Positions 25,290 to 34,567 of a DNA stretch of 64,000 nucleotides are shown here, piece by piece (positions within the stretch are counted from its first letter, which is position 1; the number at the start of each line of letters is the position of its first letter). Source of the stretch: Colwellia sp. Its GTDB lineage: Bacteria; Pseudomonadota; Gammaproteobacteria; Enterobacterales; Alteromonadaceae. The notes under the pieces are model-generated. The model searched no databases. It was not told the origin of the DNA and worked only from the letters and a program-made list of their open reading frames with translations. The translations under genes were made by a program, and so were the position numbers. Where the stretch lies: the NCBI GenBank assembly GCA_022969175.1, contig JALJPB010000011.1, positions 1-64,000 on the forward strand, given 5' to 3'.

Positions 25290-26375
25290 TTAGTTGTCCT
25301 TACCTTGTGTATATAGCTCAGTTCCATTAAGTAACGGTAGCGTTTTATTAAGTAATAAACGGCTAACTAGCATTAATATAGCCACAGCTAATAAGATGCC
25401 TGATTTGAACAATAACGTTTCTTCCATCATGTAATAATAGCTAGAACTGTAAGCAAGCAACGAAAATATCCCAAGGCCAAGTAATGTTCGGTTACTATGA
25501 GCAAAACCAATAATAATAACAATTAACCCCACTCCTATCCCTGGCGCCTTAAAAGTCGCAATAGCCAAAACGAATGAAAATAACAGTACAAGTTTAGAAA
25601 ATGTAGCGCGGGTATCGATGTTATTTGATAACAATAATTGCCAAGTAACAAAAACAATCGCTGAGATATAAATAATATCGGCAAACCAATAAGGTAATGT
25701 CAGTAATGTTGCATTTGATGAAAATAGTTGTTCAAAATCATCAAAGAATACATGGCTACTATTGAGTAACAGCATCGCGATTACCATGCCGTACATCATT
25801 CCCTTCATCACTTTATAGAGTTTAGTGAAACGGAACTCGTTCAAACATAACCAAGTTGTAGGAAAGATTATCAAGCCGCCAAATAATAAAATATGCGGTA
25901 CGCCAGCGACACTAACACTGGCGACAAAAGCGCCAATAGCAATAACTGTTGAGAAAACTCGATGTAAAAAGCTCGGCATAAAGCAGATCAGTAACAGCTG
26001 CAACAGTGCTACCACTAAGCAGATAAGCTCAGGGGATTGCCATTCAAAAATAGAGAATATAAATACTGCTTGTCCAACAAGGCTCAAAGCCAAGGCCAAA
26101 TGTTGATAAAATTCATTTTTAGGGGTGAGTAATATTCGATGAGCAATAAAAAACAATGGCAAACTTATCAAAAATAAAACAATAGGTGCTTCGAGTATTG
26201 AATTGAAAGCTATGAAAAAGAAAATAAGCAAAAAAATTGCTCCTAGCCAGCCTGATATCGCCAACAACATTTTCACATACCAAGGAGAGTCCATAGATTC
26301 ATGGCTTGGACTATTTCCTTGAACTAAGTCAGCTTCAAGTAACCGCTGCCAAAAAACATTTATCTTATTACTCAT
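25290..26375 (-). CDS. DUF4401 family polytopic membrane protein
   Basis: A protein of 361 residues with about ten hydrophobic helices after a short cytoplasmic start (NVFWQRLLEADLVQG). The order DUF2157-DUF4401-GDYXXLXY is a known conserved trio, and this gene overlaps its upstream partner by 4 bases (ATGA) and touches the downstream one. Function is unknown; the set is presumed to form an inner-membrane complex (inference). Confidence 0.85.
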   Translation of the reverse strand: MSNKINVFWQRLLEADLVQGNSPSHESMDSPWYVKMLLAISGWLGAIFLLIFFFIAFNSILEAPIVLFLISLPLFFIAHRILLTPKNEFYQHLALALSLVGQAVFIFSIFEWQSPELICLVVALLQLLLICFMPSFLHRVFSTVIAIGAFVASVSVAGVPHILLFGGLIIFPTTWLCLNEFRFTKLYKVMKGMMYGMVIAMLLLNSSHVFFDDFEQLFSSNATLLTLPYWFADIIYISAIVFVTWQLLLSNNIDTRATFSKLVLLFSFVLAIATFKAPGIGVGLIVIIIGFAHSNRTLLGLGIFSLLAYSSSYYYMMEETLLFKSGILLAVAILMLVSRLLLNKTLPLLNGTELYTQGKDN

Positions 26376-27343
26376 AACTGAGTCTCCACTTGCACTTTTT
26401 TAAGCCAAAATGCAGATAAAATTCCAAGACCAATAGTGCAAATACCAAGTAATAAAAAGCCTGCTATCTCATTAAAGTCTATTATTTTTTCAGCAAACAA
26501 GGTGATGGTAATAATACTTCCAGATAGACAAATACCTGCCAACATAAATAGGTCGAAGCTGACTTTCCGATAAAAAAGATAGAATAGAACTAAGCACACG
26601 GCCCATATAGGCAACGCCAAAGTTTCTGTTATTTTATCATTAACAATGGCTGAAAAAGCCAAACTGGTTATTTGCATGCCAACACTTAAGCCAATTATTC
26701 GAATCGCCCATGGTTTTTGCATCCATGGTCGTGAAGGACTTAACTTGTGCCAAACAACTAAACTCAAGGTATTAACGACGAAGATCAACCAGATTACACT
26801 TACTTTATGGTCAAGTAATAGTGATAACGGATTAAGATAAACCTCGCAATAAAGTCCGATCGATAAATTAAGCAAAACTAACCAAATAAGCCAAATAGTG
26901 GTGAATCGAGCAATTAACGCCCAAGGTAACATCAAAACGGCCCAGTAAAAAAATAGCTGCCAAGGGTCGGCACCTGTTTGATATGTTTGGCCAACAAGCG
27001 CCATTAACGCGCCCAATAAAAGTGTTGAACATAGCAATGTTGCACTACTAACCATAGAGCCAGCTTGCGCTTTTACATAAACAATAAGAGAAACTACCAA
27101 GGCGGTTTCAACAAGGGCAAATTTGGCAAAACGTCCAAAATCAGACCAGTTATATGCCAAAAAGAAAATGCATGACAAACCAAGGGCAACACTGCCAATT
27201 GATAAAAAAACCGTGTTAATGAATACCTGCCAGGCTTGGCTACTAGGTTTTATCTTTGATAATTTTACAACCTCATCGATATCTTTTTGAGCAACTGAGT
27301 TGTCTTCAATAAAATTGATTAACTCGGCTCTAAATGACTCCAT
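26372..27343 (-). CDS. DUF2157 family polytopic membrane protein
   Basis: A protein of 323 residues that starts with a soluble helical stretch of about 45 residues (RAELINFIEDNSVAQKDID) and continues with about ten membrane helices, the second containing YNWSDFGRFAKF, the hallmark of the DUF2157 domain. First gene of the operon with DUF4401 and GDYXXLXY. The promoter must lie in the 270-base gap to 27613, in which no strong element was recognised. Confidence 0.85.
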   Translation of the reverse strand: MESFRAELINFIEDNSVAQKDIDEVVKLSKIKPSSQAWQVFINTVFLSIGSVALGLSCIFFLAYNWSDFGRFAKFALVETALVVSLIVYVKAQAGSMVSSATLLCSTLLLGALMALVGQTYQTGADPWQLFFYWAVLMLPWALIARFTTIWLIWLVLLNLSIGLYCEVYLNPLSLLLDHKVSVIWLIFVVNTLSLVVWHKLSPSRPWMQKPWAIRIIGLSVGMQITSLAFSAIVNDKITETLALPIWAVCLVLFYLFYRKVSFDLFMLAGICLSGSIITITLFAEKIIDFNEIAGFLLLGICTIGLGILSAFWLKKVQVETQL

Positions 27344-27613
27344 CCAATACTTTCCCTTTTGTCAAAAACTAAATAAGCAATTGCGAACTGTATGGTTTAT
27401 CAATACTAACGTCAACTAAAGCAAGTCAAAGCTATAATAAGTTGATAGTTTTCTTCTTTTATCCAGTAATTCTCACAAAGCTTGCTCTACTTTATTTCAT
27501 TAGAATGAAATAGCTATTGTCGATACTTATCAATAAAACCCTGACAACAACGTTGACACCCAAGCTGTAAAACTATAAATTGTCGACAATTTGACGGTTG
27601 TAGAGATTTTGAC

Positions 27614-28279
27614 ATGTGGTATGACTTATTTGGAACAATCAATACAATCTTTATTTTTGTCAGTTTATATGGTGTCTATTTACAACTAAATAAAATTTGG
27701 TTAAGAAAAAAATCTAATCAAACTAGAGTGACAGATATTTTGTCTCTAAATCAGTTCACCATGAGTTTTTTAGCGTATTTTTCTTTCTTTATATATGGTT
27801 ACAGTATTGAACCCTTTAATCATTATATTGTTTGGCCAAGGCTTATTGCTTCATTGTTAGTGACACTCATCCTGTTTGAGATGTGGCGAGATAGACAATC
27901 AAACAGTTCATTTATTTGTTTAATATTTGTCGGAGTAGCTTTTGTTGCAGGGCTTTCAGGGCTTTTATTCAATGAGAGCTTTACCCAACAAAGCAAGAAT
28001 GTGTCGACAATATTAATTTTGATTATCACTGTGTTATTAGCTCAAGGTTATGCTCATCAGATAAAACTGATCATTAAAAATGTTGATACCGGTGCCATCG
28101 ATATCAGGATGAGCCAGTTTATTCTGTTAATGGATATTTCAACCATCGCTTTTGCGCTTTCTATGGGAATAGCCATCGGTTGGCCACTAATAGTACTTGC
28201 TGTGATAAGCGGCATAACAAAACTGATTATTATGTATCTATTTAGGTGGGTTAGGCTGAAATCAATTAACGCCGTGTAA
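27614..28279 (+). CDS. Multi-spanning membrane protein, PQ-loop/SWEET-like (tentative)
   Basis: A protein of 221 residues with seven likely membrane helices. It has two similar halves: the first has IFVSLYGVYLQLNKIW followed by SLNQFTMSFLAYFSFFIYG, and the second QGYAHQIKLIIKN followed by MSQFILLMDISTIAFALSMG. A polar helix-Q-helix pattern repeated twice around an inversion helix suggests a PQ-loop type (7-helix) protein, but the sequence is divergent. It stands alone between the DUF2157 operon and an M16 gene, so no substrate is suggested. Confidence 0.5.
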   Translation: MWYDLFGTINTIFIFVSLYGVYLQLNKIWLRKKSNQTRVTDILSLNQFTMSFLAYFSFFIYGYSIEPFNHYIVWPRLIASLLVTLILFEMWRDRQSNSSFICLIFVGVAFVAGLSGLLFNESFTQQSKNVSTILILIITVLLAQGYAHQIKLIIKNVDTGAIDIRMSQFILLMDISTIAFALSMGIAIGWPLIVLAVISGITKLIIMYLFRWVRLKSINAV

Positions 28280-28525
28280 CTAGCTAGTTTTTGAGGCAAA
28301 CGAATAAAGATAATTTTAAAAGAGAACACTTAAATACGGAAAGCAACATTTCGATAACTAGATAAATTTATAGCAATTAATACCTTAGTGTTACGGTTCA
28401 TTTACATTTCACACCTAATTTAACGACATTTTTAATATCTAATAAGACAATGAGCATACAAGCCTTTATAATTTTGACAGAATACTGACTTAGTATCTGT
28501 TTGAATACCTAAGGATCAAATAATA

Positions 28526-31399
28526 ATGCATAAATATCACTTATTATCAGCCATTTTAGCTGGTGTAATTATACTTACAGGCTGTGGTGACTCAGTTAAA
28601 AATCAGCCATCTGATGTTGTAAAAAAATCGACAAAGGGTGAGTCTACAAAATCGACCACCAGTTCAGTAGATATTGACTATAACAAGTTCACCTTAGAGA
28701 ACGGCTTAGAAGTTATTTTTCATATAGATCGATCAGATCCTGTTGTTGCCGTTACTCTTACCGCTCATGTTGGCTCGGCACGTGAATTACCGGGTAAAAC
28801 GGGCTTTGCTCACTTATTTGAACATCTGCTATTTTTAGAGTCTGAAAACTTAGGTAAAGGTGGCTTAGACAAAATGAGCGCTCGGATTGGCGGCTCTGGT
28901 GCAAACGGCTCAACCAGTCGTGATAGAACGAACTATTTTCAAACCGTTCCAAACAATGCTTTAGAGAAAATGATTTGGGCTGAAGCAGATAAGCTCGGCT
29001 TTTTTATTAATACCGTCACCGAGCCTGTATTAGCTAAAGAAAAGCAGGTAGTAAAAAACGAAAAACGTCAAAGAAGTGATAACCGACCCTATGGTCATAC
29101 TATGAAAATAGTTGATGAAAACCTGTACCCCGCAGGACATCCTTATAGCTGGCAAGTCATCGGCTCTCTTGAAGATCTTCAAAATGCGACTTTACAAGAT
29201 GTTAAAGATTTCTTTAAGCATTGGTATGTACCCAACAACGTTACTTTAGTTATTTCTGGTGATTTCGATGAAGCACAGGCCAAACAATGGGTTCATAAAT
29301 ATTTTGATGAAATAAAGCGTGGCAAAGATATTCAAGAACTTGCTAAGCAACCGGCGAAGTTAACAGTAACAAAAAAACTTGTTTTTGAAGATAACTTTGC
29401 AAAATCACCTGAGCTCACCATTATTTGGCCAACAGTGCCTAAATACCACGCTGATAGTTATGCTTTAGAAGTACTCAAAGAGTTACTAAGTAATGGCAAA
29501 AAAGCAGAACTGAATAAAGTATTAATCGACCAGTTAAAACTTACCAGTAATGTAACAATGTTTAATTATGAATCTGAGTTAGCCGGCCAGTTAATGTTAC
29601 AAGTGAGAGCTTTCGAAAATACTGATCTTAATAAAGTTCAAACAGCAATTGATAATGCCTTCAGTCAATTTGAAATAAATGGTTTTAGCGATGATGATTT
29701 AGCTCGTATAAAAGCAGGGCAAGAAACTCAATTTTATCAAGGGCTTTCAAGTGCTTTAAATAAAGGTTTCCAGTTAGCGCAATATAATATTTTTGCTAAA
29801 GATCCCGGATTTATTAATCAAGATGGTAAGAATATTATTGCAGTAACTAAAGAAGATGTCTTGAGAGTTTATCATCAATACATCAAAGGTCAGCATTATG
29901 TCGCTACAAGTTTTGTACCTAAGGGGCAAAAATCACTTTCATTAACAGCGTCTGTAGATGCCTTTATTAAAGAAGAAAAAATTGTTAATGGTACAAAAGA
30001 AAACTTTGATGCATCTATAGCAGCAAATTATACGCGAACTCCTTCTAAATTCGATCGTACTGAAGAACCGGCCTATGGTAAAGAGCCGGTAATTGAAGCC
30101 CCTAAAGTTTGGCAAAGTAAATTAAAGAACAACATCAAGCTATACGGCATTGAAAGCTCAGAAGTACCTTTGGTTCAGCTAGAGATGAAGATTGCCGGTG
30201 GCATGTTATTTGATTCACCCGCTAAAGTGGGTATTGCTAACTTAGTTGCAAAACTGATGAATAAAGGCACCAAAAACAAAACACCTCAACAGTTAGAAGA
30301 AGCGATAAAACAATTAGGCGCTTCCATTCATATTAGTGCAAATAGAGAAGGTATTAAGATTACCGCTAGCTCCCTTGCCAGAAATTATCAGCAGACAATG
30401 GCATTAGTGACTGAAATGCTATTACAACCACGTTGGGATGAAGTTGAGTTTGATTTAGCTAAAAAAGGCACGTTAAGCAATATTAAACAACAGCAGGTTA
30501 ATCCTAATTCTGTTGCCTTCAACCAATTTAATAAATTACTCTATGGCAATGAACATTTGTTGGCTAATAGTATTATAGGTAGTGAAAAATCGGTCGGCCA
30601 AATAACAATCTCTGATCTAAATAACTATTACACTCAGTATTTTTCACCCTCGTTAACTGATTTCCATATCGTTGGTGATATAGCAAAAGACAAAGTAATC
30701 GCTTCTTTGAGTACACTTGAAAAACAATGGGCCATCAAAGATGTTACCTTGCCGAATATTTCTCTGCCCCTTACACCTGAAAAAGCACAGATTTATTTCT
30801 ACAATATTCCAAATGCAAAACAATCAGTTTTAAACATTGGTTATCCATCACTCAAAGCAACAGACAAAGACTATTATGTAGCTCAAGTGATGAATTATAT
30901 TTTGGGTGGTGGCAGTTTCGCTTCTCAATTAACTCAACAGTTACGTGAAACTAAGGGCTATACCTACGGTATTAACTCTAGCTTTACCGGTAATCAATTT
31001 GATGGCCGCTTTACTATCAGCTCAGGTGTTCGAGCCAACGTAACTTTGGAAGCGATAAGTCTAATTAAAGACGTTGTAACGAATTATCAACAAGACTTTA
31101 GTGAGCAAGACTTGGCAACAACTCAAGGGTATTACTTGAAAAGTAACGCAAGAAAATTCGAAACTTTTAGTGCAAAATTAAATATTTTGAAAAGCATGAG
31201 CCAATACAATTTACCGGTTAACTATGTTCAACAAAGAGCGCAAGAAGTTAGTGGATTAACCCTAGAAAAAGTTAAGTCCCTTGCCGGACAATATATTCAG
31301 CCTGAACATATGATTTATTTGGTGGTTGGCGACGCTAAGACTCAACTAGAACGGCTAAATAAGTTAGGCCTAGGTGCGCCAATTTTACTTAATCCTTAA
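28526..31399 (+). CDS. M16 family zinc metallopeptidase, lipoprotein
   Basis: A protein of 957 residues. Lipoprotein signal with lipobox LTGC (Cys20). It has two M16 halves: an active half with HLFEH at 96-100 in GFAHLFEHLLF and distal Glu179 in VKNEKRQRS, and a second half with the R/Y-type motif RETKGYTYGI in place of zinc ligands, as in M16B/PqqL-type fused enzymes. The Cys anchors it to a membrane facing the periplasm. It has its own transcription unit. Upstream sequence shows AAGGATCAAATA before the ATG. It differs from the M16 at 19930 in order and length of its repeats. Confidence 0.9.
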   Translation: MHKYHLLSAILAGVIILTGCGDSVKNQPSDVVKKSTKGESTKSTTSSVDIDYNKFTLENGLEVIFHIDRSDPVVAVTLTAHVGSARELPGKTGFAHLFEHLLFLESENLGKGGLDKMSARIGGSGANGSTSRDRTNYFQTVPNNALEKMIWAEADKLGFFINTVTEPVLAKEKQVVKNEKRQRSDNRPYGHTMKIVDENLYPAGHPYSWQVIGSLEDLQNATLQDVKDFFKHWYVPNNVTLVISGDFDEAQAKQWVHKYFDEIKRGKDIQELAKQPAKLTVTKKLVFEDNFAKSPELTIIWPTVPKYHADSYALEVLKELLSNGKKAELNKVLIDQLKLTSNVTMFNYESELAGQLMLQVRAFENTDLNKVQTAIDNAFSQFEINGFSDDDLARIKAGQETQFYQGLSSALNKGFQLAQYNIFAKDPGFINQDGKNIIAVTKEDVLRVYHQYIKGQHYVATSFVPKGQKSLSLTASVDAFIKEEKIVNGTKENFDASIAANYTRTPSKFDRTEEPAYGKEPVIEAPKVWQSKLKNNIKLYGIESSEVPLVQLEMKIAGGMLFDSPAKVGIANLVAKLMNKGTKNKTPQQLEEAIKQLGASIHISANREGIKITASSLARNYQQTMALVTEMLLQPRWDEVEFDLAKKGTLSNIKQQQVNPNSVAFNQFNKLLYGNEHLLANSIIGSEKSVGQITISDLNNYYTQYFSPSLTDFHIVGDIAKDKVIASLSTLEKQWAIKDVTLPNISLPLTPEKAQIYFYNIPNAKQSVLNIGYPSLKATDKDYYVAQVMNYILGGGSFASQLTQQLRETKGYTYGINSSFTGNQFDGRFTISSGVRANVTLEAISLIKDVVTNYQQDFSEQDLATTQGYYLKSNARKFETFSAKLNILKSMSQYNLPVNYVQQRAQEVSGLTLEKVKSLAGQYIQPEHMIYLVVGDAKTQLERLNKLGLGAPILLNP

Positions 31400-31415
31400 T
31401 TTCACTTCCTATTTG

Positions 31416-31450
31416 CCTAATAACTGAATTAGTTATTTTTAGTTATTAGG
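31416..31450 (+). terminator. Terminator-like stem after the M16 lipoprotein
   Basis: CCTAATAACT (31416-31425) and AGTTATTAGG (31441-31450) form a perfect 10-bp stem with a 15-base loop; an AT-rich tract follows. No T-run of more than four bases. Confidence 0.5.
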
Positions 31451-31623
31451 TAAATATTATATTTTCAGCTATTAATACACCCTAGCTAATTAAAAAAACA
31501 ATTCAACCTGCACGGTACTGTTAATAAACTTCATTTAAGTGCCTAGCTGCTATTTTGTAGTAGTGGATAGGCAATTTTTATGATAGTTTGAATACTATAT
31601 ACAATTTCTATTTTGAGGAAAAA

Positions 31624-32628
31624 ATGAAATTAATTAATAACAACAAAACATTAATCGCATTAGCTTTAACAACATTAGTTTCTGCCTGTCAAAGTACAGA
31701 GAAAGTTGAAGTTACAACCGCCGAGCCTATTAAAGCAGTTGAAAAAGTGATCGAAGAAAAGGTTGTTCACCCGCCGGTTGATGAAATTTTATCGCAAGTA
31801 AGAAACTGTAATGATTCAATTATTATTCGTTCACAGCTTTTATCAAATCAACAGTTAGATAAAGCCTGCGCATTAATGATTGAGCAAGAAAGTTATTTCC
31901 ATGAGTTATTTAATACCCGTGGGAAACCAGTAAAAGATGATGGTAATGTCGCATTGCGTGCCAATGTATATGATAGCAAAACCGATTATACAAAATATGC
32001 TACTCAGCATTTTGATATGCCAACAAACAATGGTGGTATGTATTTAGAAGGTTTCCCATCAAAAGAAGGTAACCAAGCTGAATTTGTTGCTTATGAAGAG
32101 CAAAGCAAATCATCAGGTGAATGGTATATTCGCAACCTTAAACATGAATATGTTCATTATTTAAATGGTCGTTTTAACGCTTATGGCGATTACTGTAAAT
32201 ATTTGCATGATGATCATGCCGGTCCTGAGTATTGTCCAAAACCATCACCAATTTTGCCACATTCAGTATGGTGGGGTGAAGGGGTAGGTGAATATGTCGC
32301 ACGTAAAAATGTTAATGATTGGGCAAATAAAGAAGTTACTAAAGAGTTTGGTAAATATCAATTGAGTGACTTATTTAATACCAGTGCCAACCAAAATGGC
32401 GGCGGTATTCGTATTTATGCCTGGGGATATTATGCAGTACGTTACATGATGGAAGATCAACGTGACGCAGTAGAAGAAATGTTAGTGCTTATGCGTGAAG
32501 GTGATAACCTGGGTTATCAAGCTCTTGTACATAAATGGGGCACATCATTAGATGCTGACTTCACAAAATGGTTGAAAACAACCCTAGCCAATGAAAAGTC
32601 AGTGGAACCTGCAGAGTCTGGTCACTAA
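31624..32628 (+). CDS. Collagenase-like (peptidase family M9) lipoprotein
   Basis: A 334-residue protein. ATG 31624 has GAGGA 6 bases upstream and starts a lipoprotein signal with lipobox VSAC (Cys22). A longer frame from 31588 is not needed. The catalytic region has HEYVH at residues 174-178 in LKHEYVHYLNGRF and Glu219 in WWGEGVGEY, the arrangement of M9 microbial collagenases (HEYxH...EG). Full M9 collagenases are about three times longer, with activator and C-terminal domains; this protein is only the peptidase part. It may cleave collagen-like or other peptides at the cell surface (inference). Confidence 0.75.
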   Translation: MKLINNNKTLIALALTTLVSACQSTEKVEVTTAEPIKAVEKVIEEKVVHPPVDEILSQVRNCNDSIIIRSQLLSNQQLDKACALMIEQESYFHELFNTRGKPVKDDGNVALRANVYDSKTDYTKYATQHFDMPTNNGGMYLEGFPSKEGNQAEFVAYEEQSKSSGEWYIRNLKHEYVHYLNGRFNAYGDYCKYLHDDHAGPEYCPKPSPILPHSVWWGEGVGEYVARKNVNDWANKEVTKEFGKYQLSDLFNTSANQNGGGIRIYAWGYYAVRYMMEDQRDAVEEMLVLMREGDNLGYQALVHKWGTSLDADFTKWLKTTLANEKSVEPAESGH

Positions 32629-32677
32629 ACTTTCGATAATTAACGTGAACACGGGATAAACTCATAATATTATAATA

Positions 32678-32756
32678 GTCATCCCCAAGGTGTTTTTGTC
32701 GGGGATCTCACGCTTAAATGGCATAGATTCCGGCCTGAAATATCACCGGAATGACC
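32678..32756. repeat. REP-like double inverted repeat
   Basis: Two small hairpins in tandem: ATCCCC...GGGGAT (32681-32706) and ATTCCGG...CCGGAAT (32727-32752). It resembles the dispersed ATCCCC/ATTCCGG palindromic repeats of gammaproteobacterial intergenic regions, in a degraded form. Confidence 0.5.
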
Positions 32757-32817
32757 AATCAGAGGATAAATACCTTAAACGTGTTGAGGTTACCTAAATT
32801 TTAGATAGTAGTGAAAT

Positions 32818-32848
32818 AAAAAAAGCGCTGAAAGGCGCTTTTTTTTAT
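32818..32848. terminator. Bidirectional Rho-independent terminator
   Basis: AAAAAAGCGC / GCGCTTTTTT stem with a short loop, with A-run on one side and T-run on the other, between the convergent M9 and nudC genes. It can serve both. Confidence 0.8.
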
Positions 32849-32863
32849 TTGAGTTTCAGGGGG

Positions 32864-33862
32864 TTAATATTTACCTATTTCCTTATTCAGCCAAGCCGTT
32901 ATTAAATACGAAGAAATAGAGTCCCTACTGCTCATTTTATATTGTTGCTCAGTCGCAGTTTCAACTGGCTTACTTTTATTATCCATCTGCTTCTTTTTTT
33001 GTACTTCTGTATTGATCCCAGAAGTATTTGTTAAAAAATTAGCTAGCTGCTCTCGGGTAAACCATTGGGCTACTTGTAAATCATCTTGTCGAGTATCAAT
33101 AGTTTCGCTGGTCGCCTGTGCAGTAAATCCTAACATTATCGATGAGGGGAAAGGCCAAGGCTGAGAACTAATGTAGTGAGGTTTTTCAACTTCGATAGCG
33201 GTTTCTTCTAAAACTTCCCTAATCACTGCTTCTTCTAAACTTTCACCTGGGTCTACAAAACCGGCCAAGGTAGAAAAAACACCTTCAGGCCAACTTGCCT
33301 GCCGTCCTAGTAAACAACGAGCAATACCATCATCAAACATTCGTTCAACCAGCATAATAACTGCAGGATCGGTACGGGGAAAAGTTAAGTTACGGCACTG
33401 GGTGCACTTTCTCGCATGACCTGCTTCAATTGGTTTGTTGATATTACCGCAATGACCACAATATTGATGACTGTTATGCCAATGCACTAATGCTTTGGCT
33501 AAGGCAAATATAGCCGCATCACGACTTTTCAGTGCCGCGGTTATTTGTCTCAACGGTAGCCATTGACCACACTCATCTAAATGATCTTGAGCAGAGAAAT
33601 GTAATTTATGATAATCAACAGCAAAAATAGATTGCCCAGCCCCTTTACCTAAATAAATGCAACTATCAATACCTACACTATTGAGTTGCTCCTTGCTCAA
33701 GTAAACCGGCAACAGTTCATCATTTTTATCAAAAAAGCTCATGCCATCTTTAATTATGCAAAACAAAGTATTATGGTGATTAAATTCAGCCACTAACCAA
33801 CGTTTATTTTTACGTTGATTAGTGCATCGATCTAAAGGCATGTTGCTGTAAGTTAATGACAT
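32864..33862 (-). CDS. nudC: NADH pyrophosphatase / NAD-cap hydrolase (Nudix)
   Basis: A protein of 332 residues. The zinc ribbon has four Cys at about 135, 138, 153 and 156 (YCGHCGN ... KCTQC). The Nudix box runs from 201 to 223 with GFVDPGESLEEA and REVLEE, and the NudC-specific SQPWPFPSS follows at 233-241. The enzyme cleaves NADH and removes NAD caps from RNA. It is longer than E. coli NudC (257 residues): there is an extra N-terminal stretch and a charged C-terminal insertion and helix (TEVQKKKQMDNKSKPVE and onward). It is translationally coupled to the upstream HxlR gene, whose stop shares a base with its start. Confidence 0.9.
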   Translation of the reverse strand: MSLTYSNMPLDRCTNQRKNKRWLVAEFNHHNTLFCIIKDGMSFFDKNDELLPVYLSKEQLNSVGIDSCIYLGKGAGQSIFAVDYHKLHFSAQDHLDECGQWLPLRQITAALKSRDAAIFALAKALVHWHNSHQYCGHCGNINKPIEAGHARKCTQCRNLTFPRTDPAVIMLVERMFDDGIARCLLGRQASWPEGVFSTLAGFVDPGESLEEAVIREVLEETAIEVEKPHYISSQPWPFPSSIMLGFTAQATSETIDTRQDDLQVAQWFTREQLANFLTNTSGINTEVQKKKQMDNKSKPVETATEQQYKMSSRDSISSYLITAWLNKEIGKY

Positions 33863-34215
33863 TACCCCTCCTGCTTATTATTTTTTACTTGGGAAATCTG
33901 ATCTGCCCACAAAGAAGACCAAGCACCTAAAGGCGCTATTATTTCGAATAATTCTGCACCTTGTTGTGATAGCTGATAACCGGCTACTTGTACTTCAATT
34001 ATCTGTAATTGCCGTAATTCTTTCAAACGAGTATTGAGCAAAGTAGGTGAAATTTGTTCACAGCGCTGCTGGAGTTCTCTAAATGTTGCAGGCCCACTAT
34101 TTAAGTGCCAAAGAATGCCCAAAGCCCATGTGCGGCCAAGTAAATCTAACAGTGCCATAATAGGTTTACCTGTTTTTGAACCTCTAACTTGAGTACCAGG
34201 TAAGGGAATCGACAT
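33862..34215 (-). CDS. HxlR family transcriptional regulator
   Basis: A protein of 117 residues with the HxlR winged helix: LLGRTWALGILWHLNSGPATF, in which LGRTWALGIL is the family core, then ISPTLLNTRLKELRQL as recognition helix and QLSQQGAELF as the wing end. nudC starts at its stop codon (TAATG overlap), so the two make a regulator-enzyme operon. A palindrome at 34244-34260 lies 30-45 bases upstream of its ATG. Confidence 0.85.
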   Translation of the reverse strand: MSIPLPGTQVRGSKTGKPIMALLDLLGRTWALGILWHLNSGPATFRELQQRCEQISPTLLNTRLKELRQLQIIEVQVAGYQLSQQGAELFEIIAPLGAWSSLWADQISQVKNNKQEG

Positions 34216-34567
34216 ATGTATTAACCCAACAGAAAAACATCATGCTACATTATATGTAGCAATATTTATATCTTTATATCCACTTTTAACAACAAGCCCT
34301 TGAGTCGATTAAAAAATCAATTAAGCGATGACCTTATAACAAGGAATTTGTCGATGAAGTCACACCAATAAAAACATTTACTTTGATTTTTAAATACCCG
34401 CTTCGTTCCAGCAACGCCTATTACTTCATTTCGAAGTGGAAGGAATTGAATGTTAACAACTTTACTCTAATACAGAGCATGCTAAAGTAATGCAGTGCGA
34501 AATAATGTTATGTTATTTTATTGTAAAGCCTGTTAAAAAAATTTATCTGCGCTAAAGGGAAATTTTA
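34216..34567. other. Intergenic region between the HxlR-nudC operon and the RND operon
   Basis: 352 bases with no ORF. It holds the palindrome GCTACAT-TAT-ATGTAGC at 34244-34260 (candidate operator of the neighbouring HxlR regulator, which starts at 34215) and the leader of the RND adaptor, with AAAGGGAAATTTTA in front of its ATG. No clear promoter was recognised. Confidence 0.6.
34244..34260. promoter_or_regulatory. Palindrome, candidate HxlR operator
   Basis: GCTACAT and ATGTAGC form a perfect 7-bp dyad with a 3-base spacer, 29 bases upstream of the regulator start. Confidence 0.45.

Noticed and set aside
32678-32756. Small RNA gene
   Set aside because: The two short hairpins look like a degraded REP-type repeat, and no promoter is visible.
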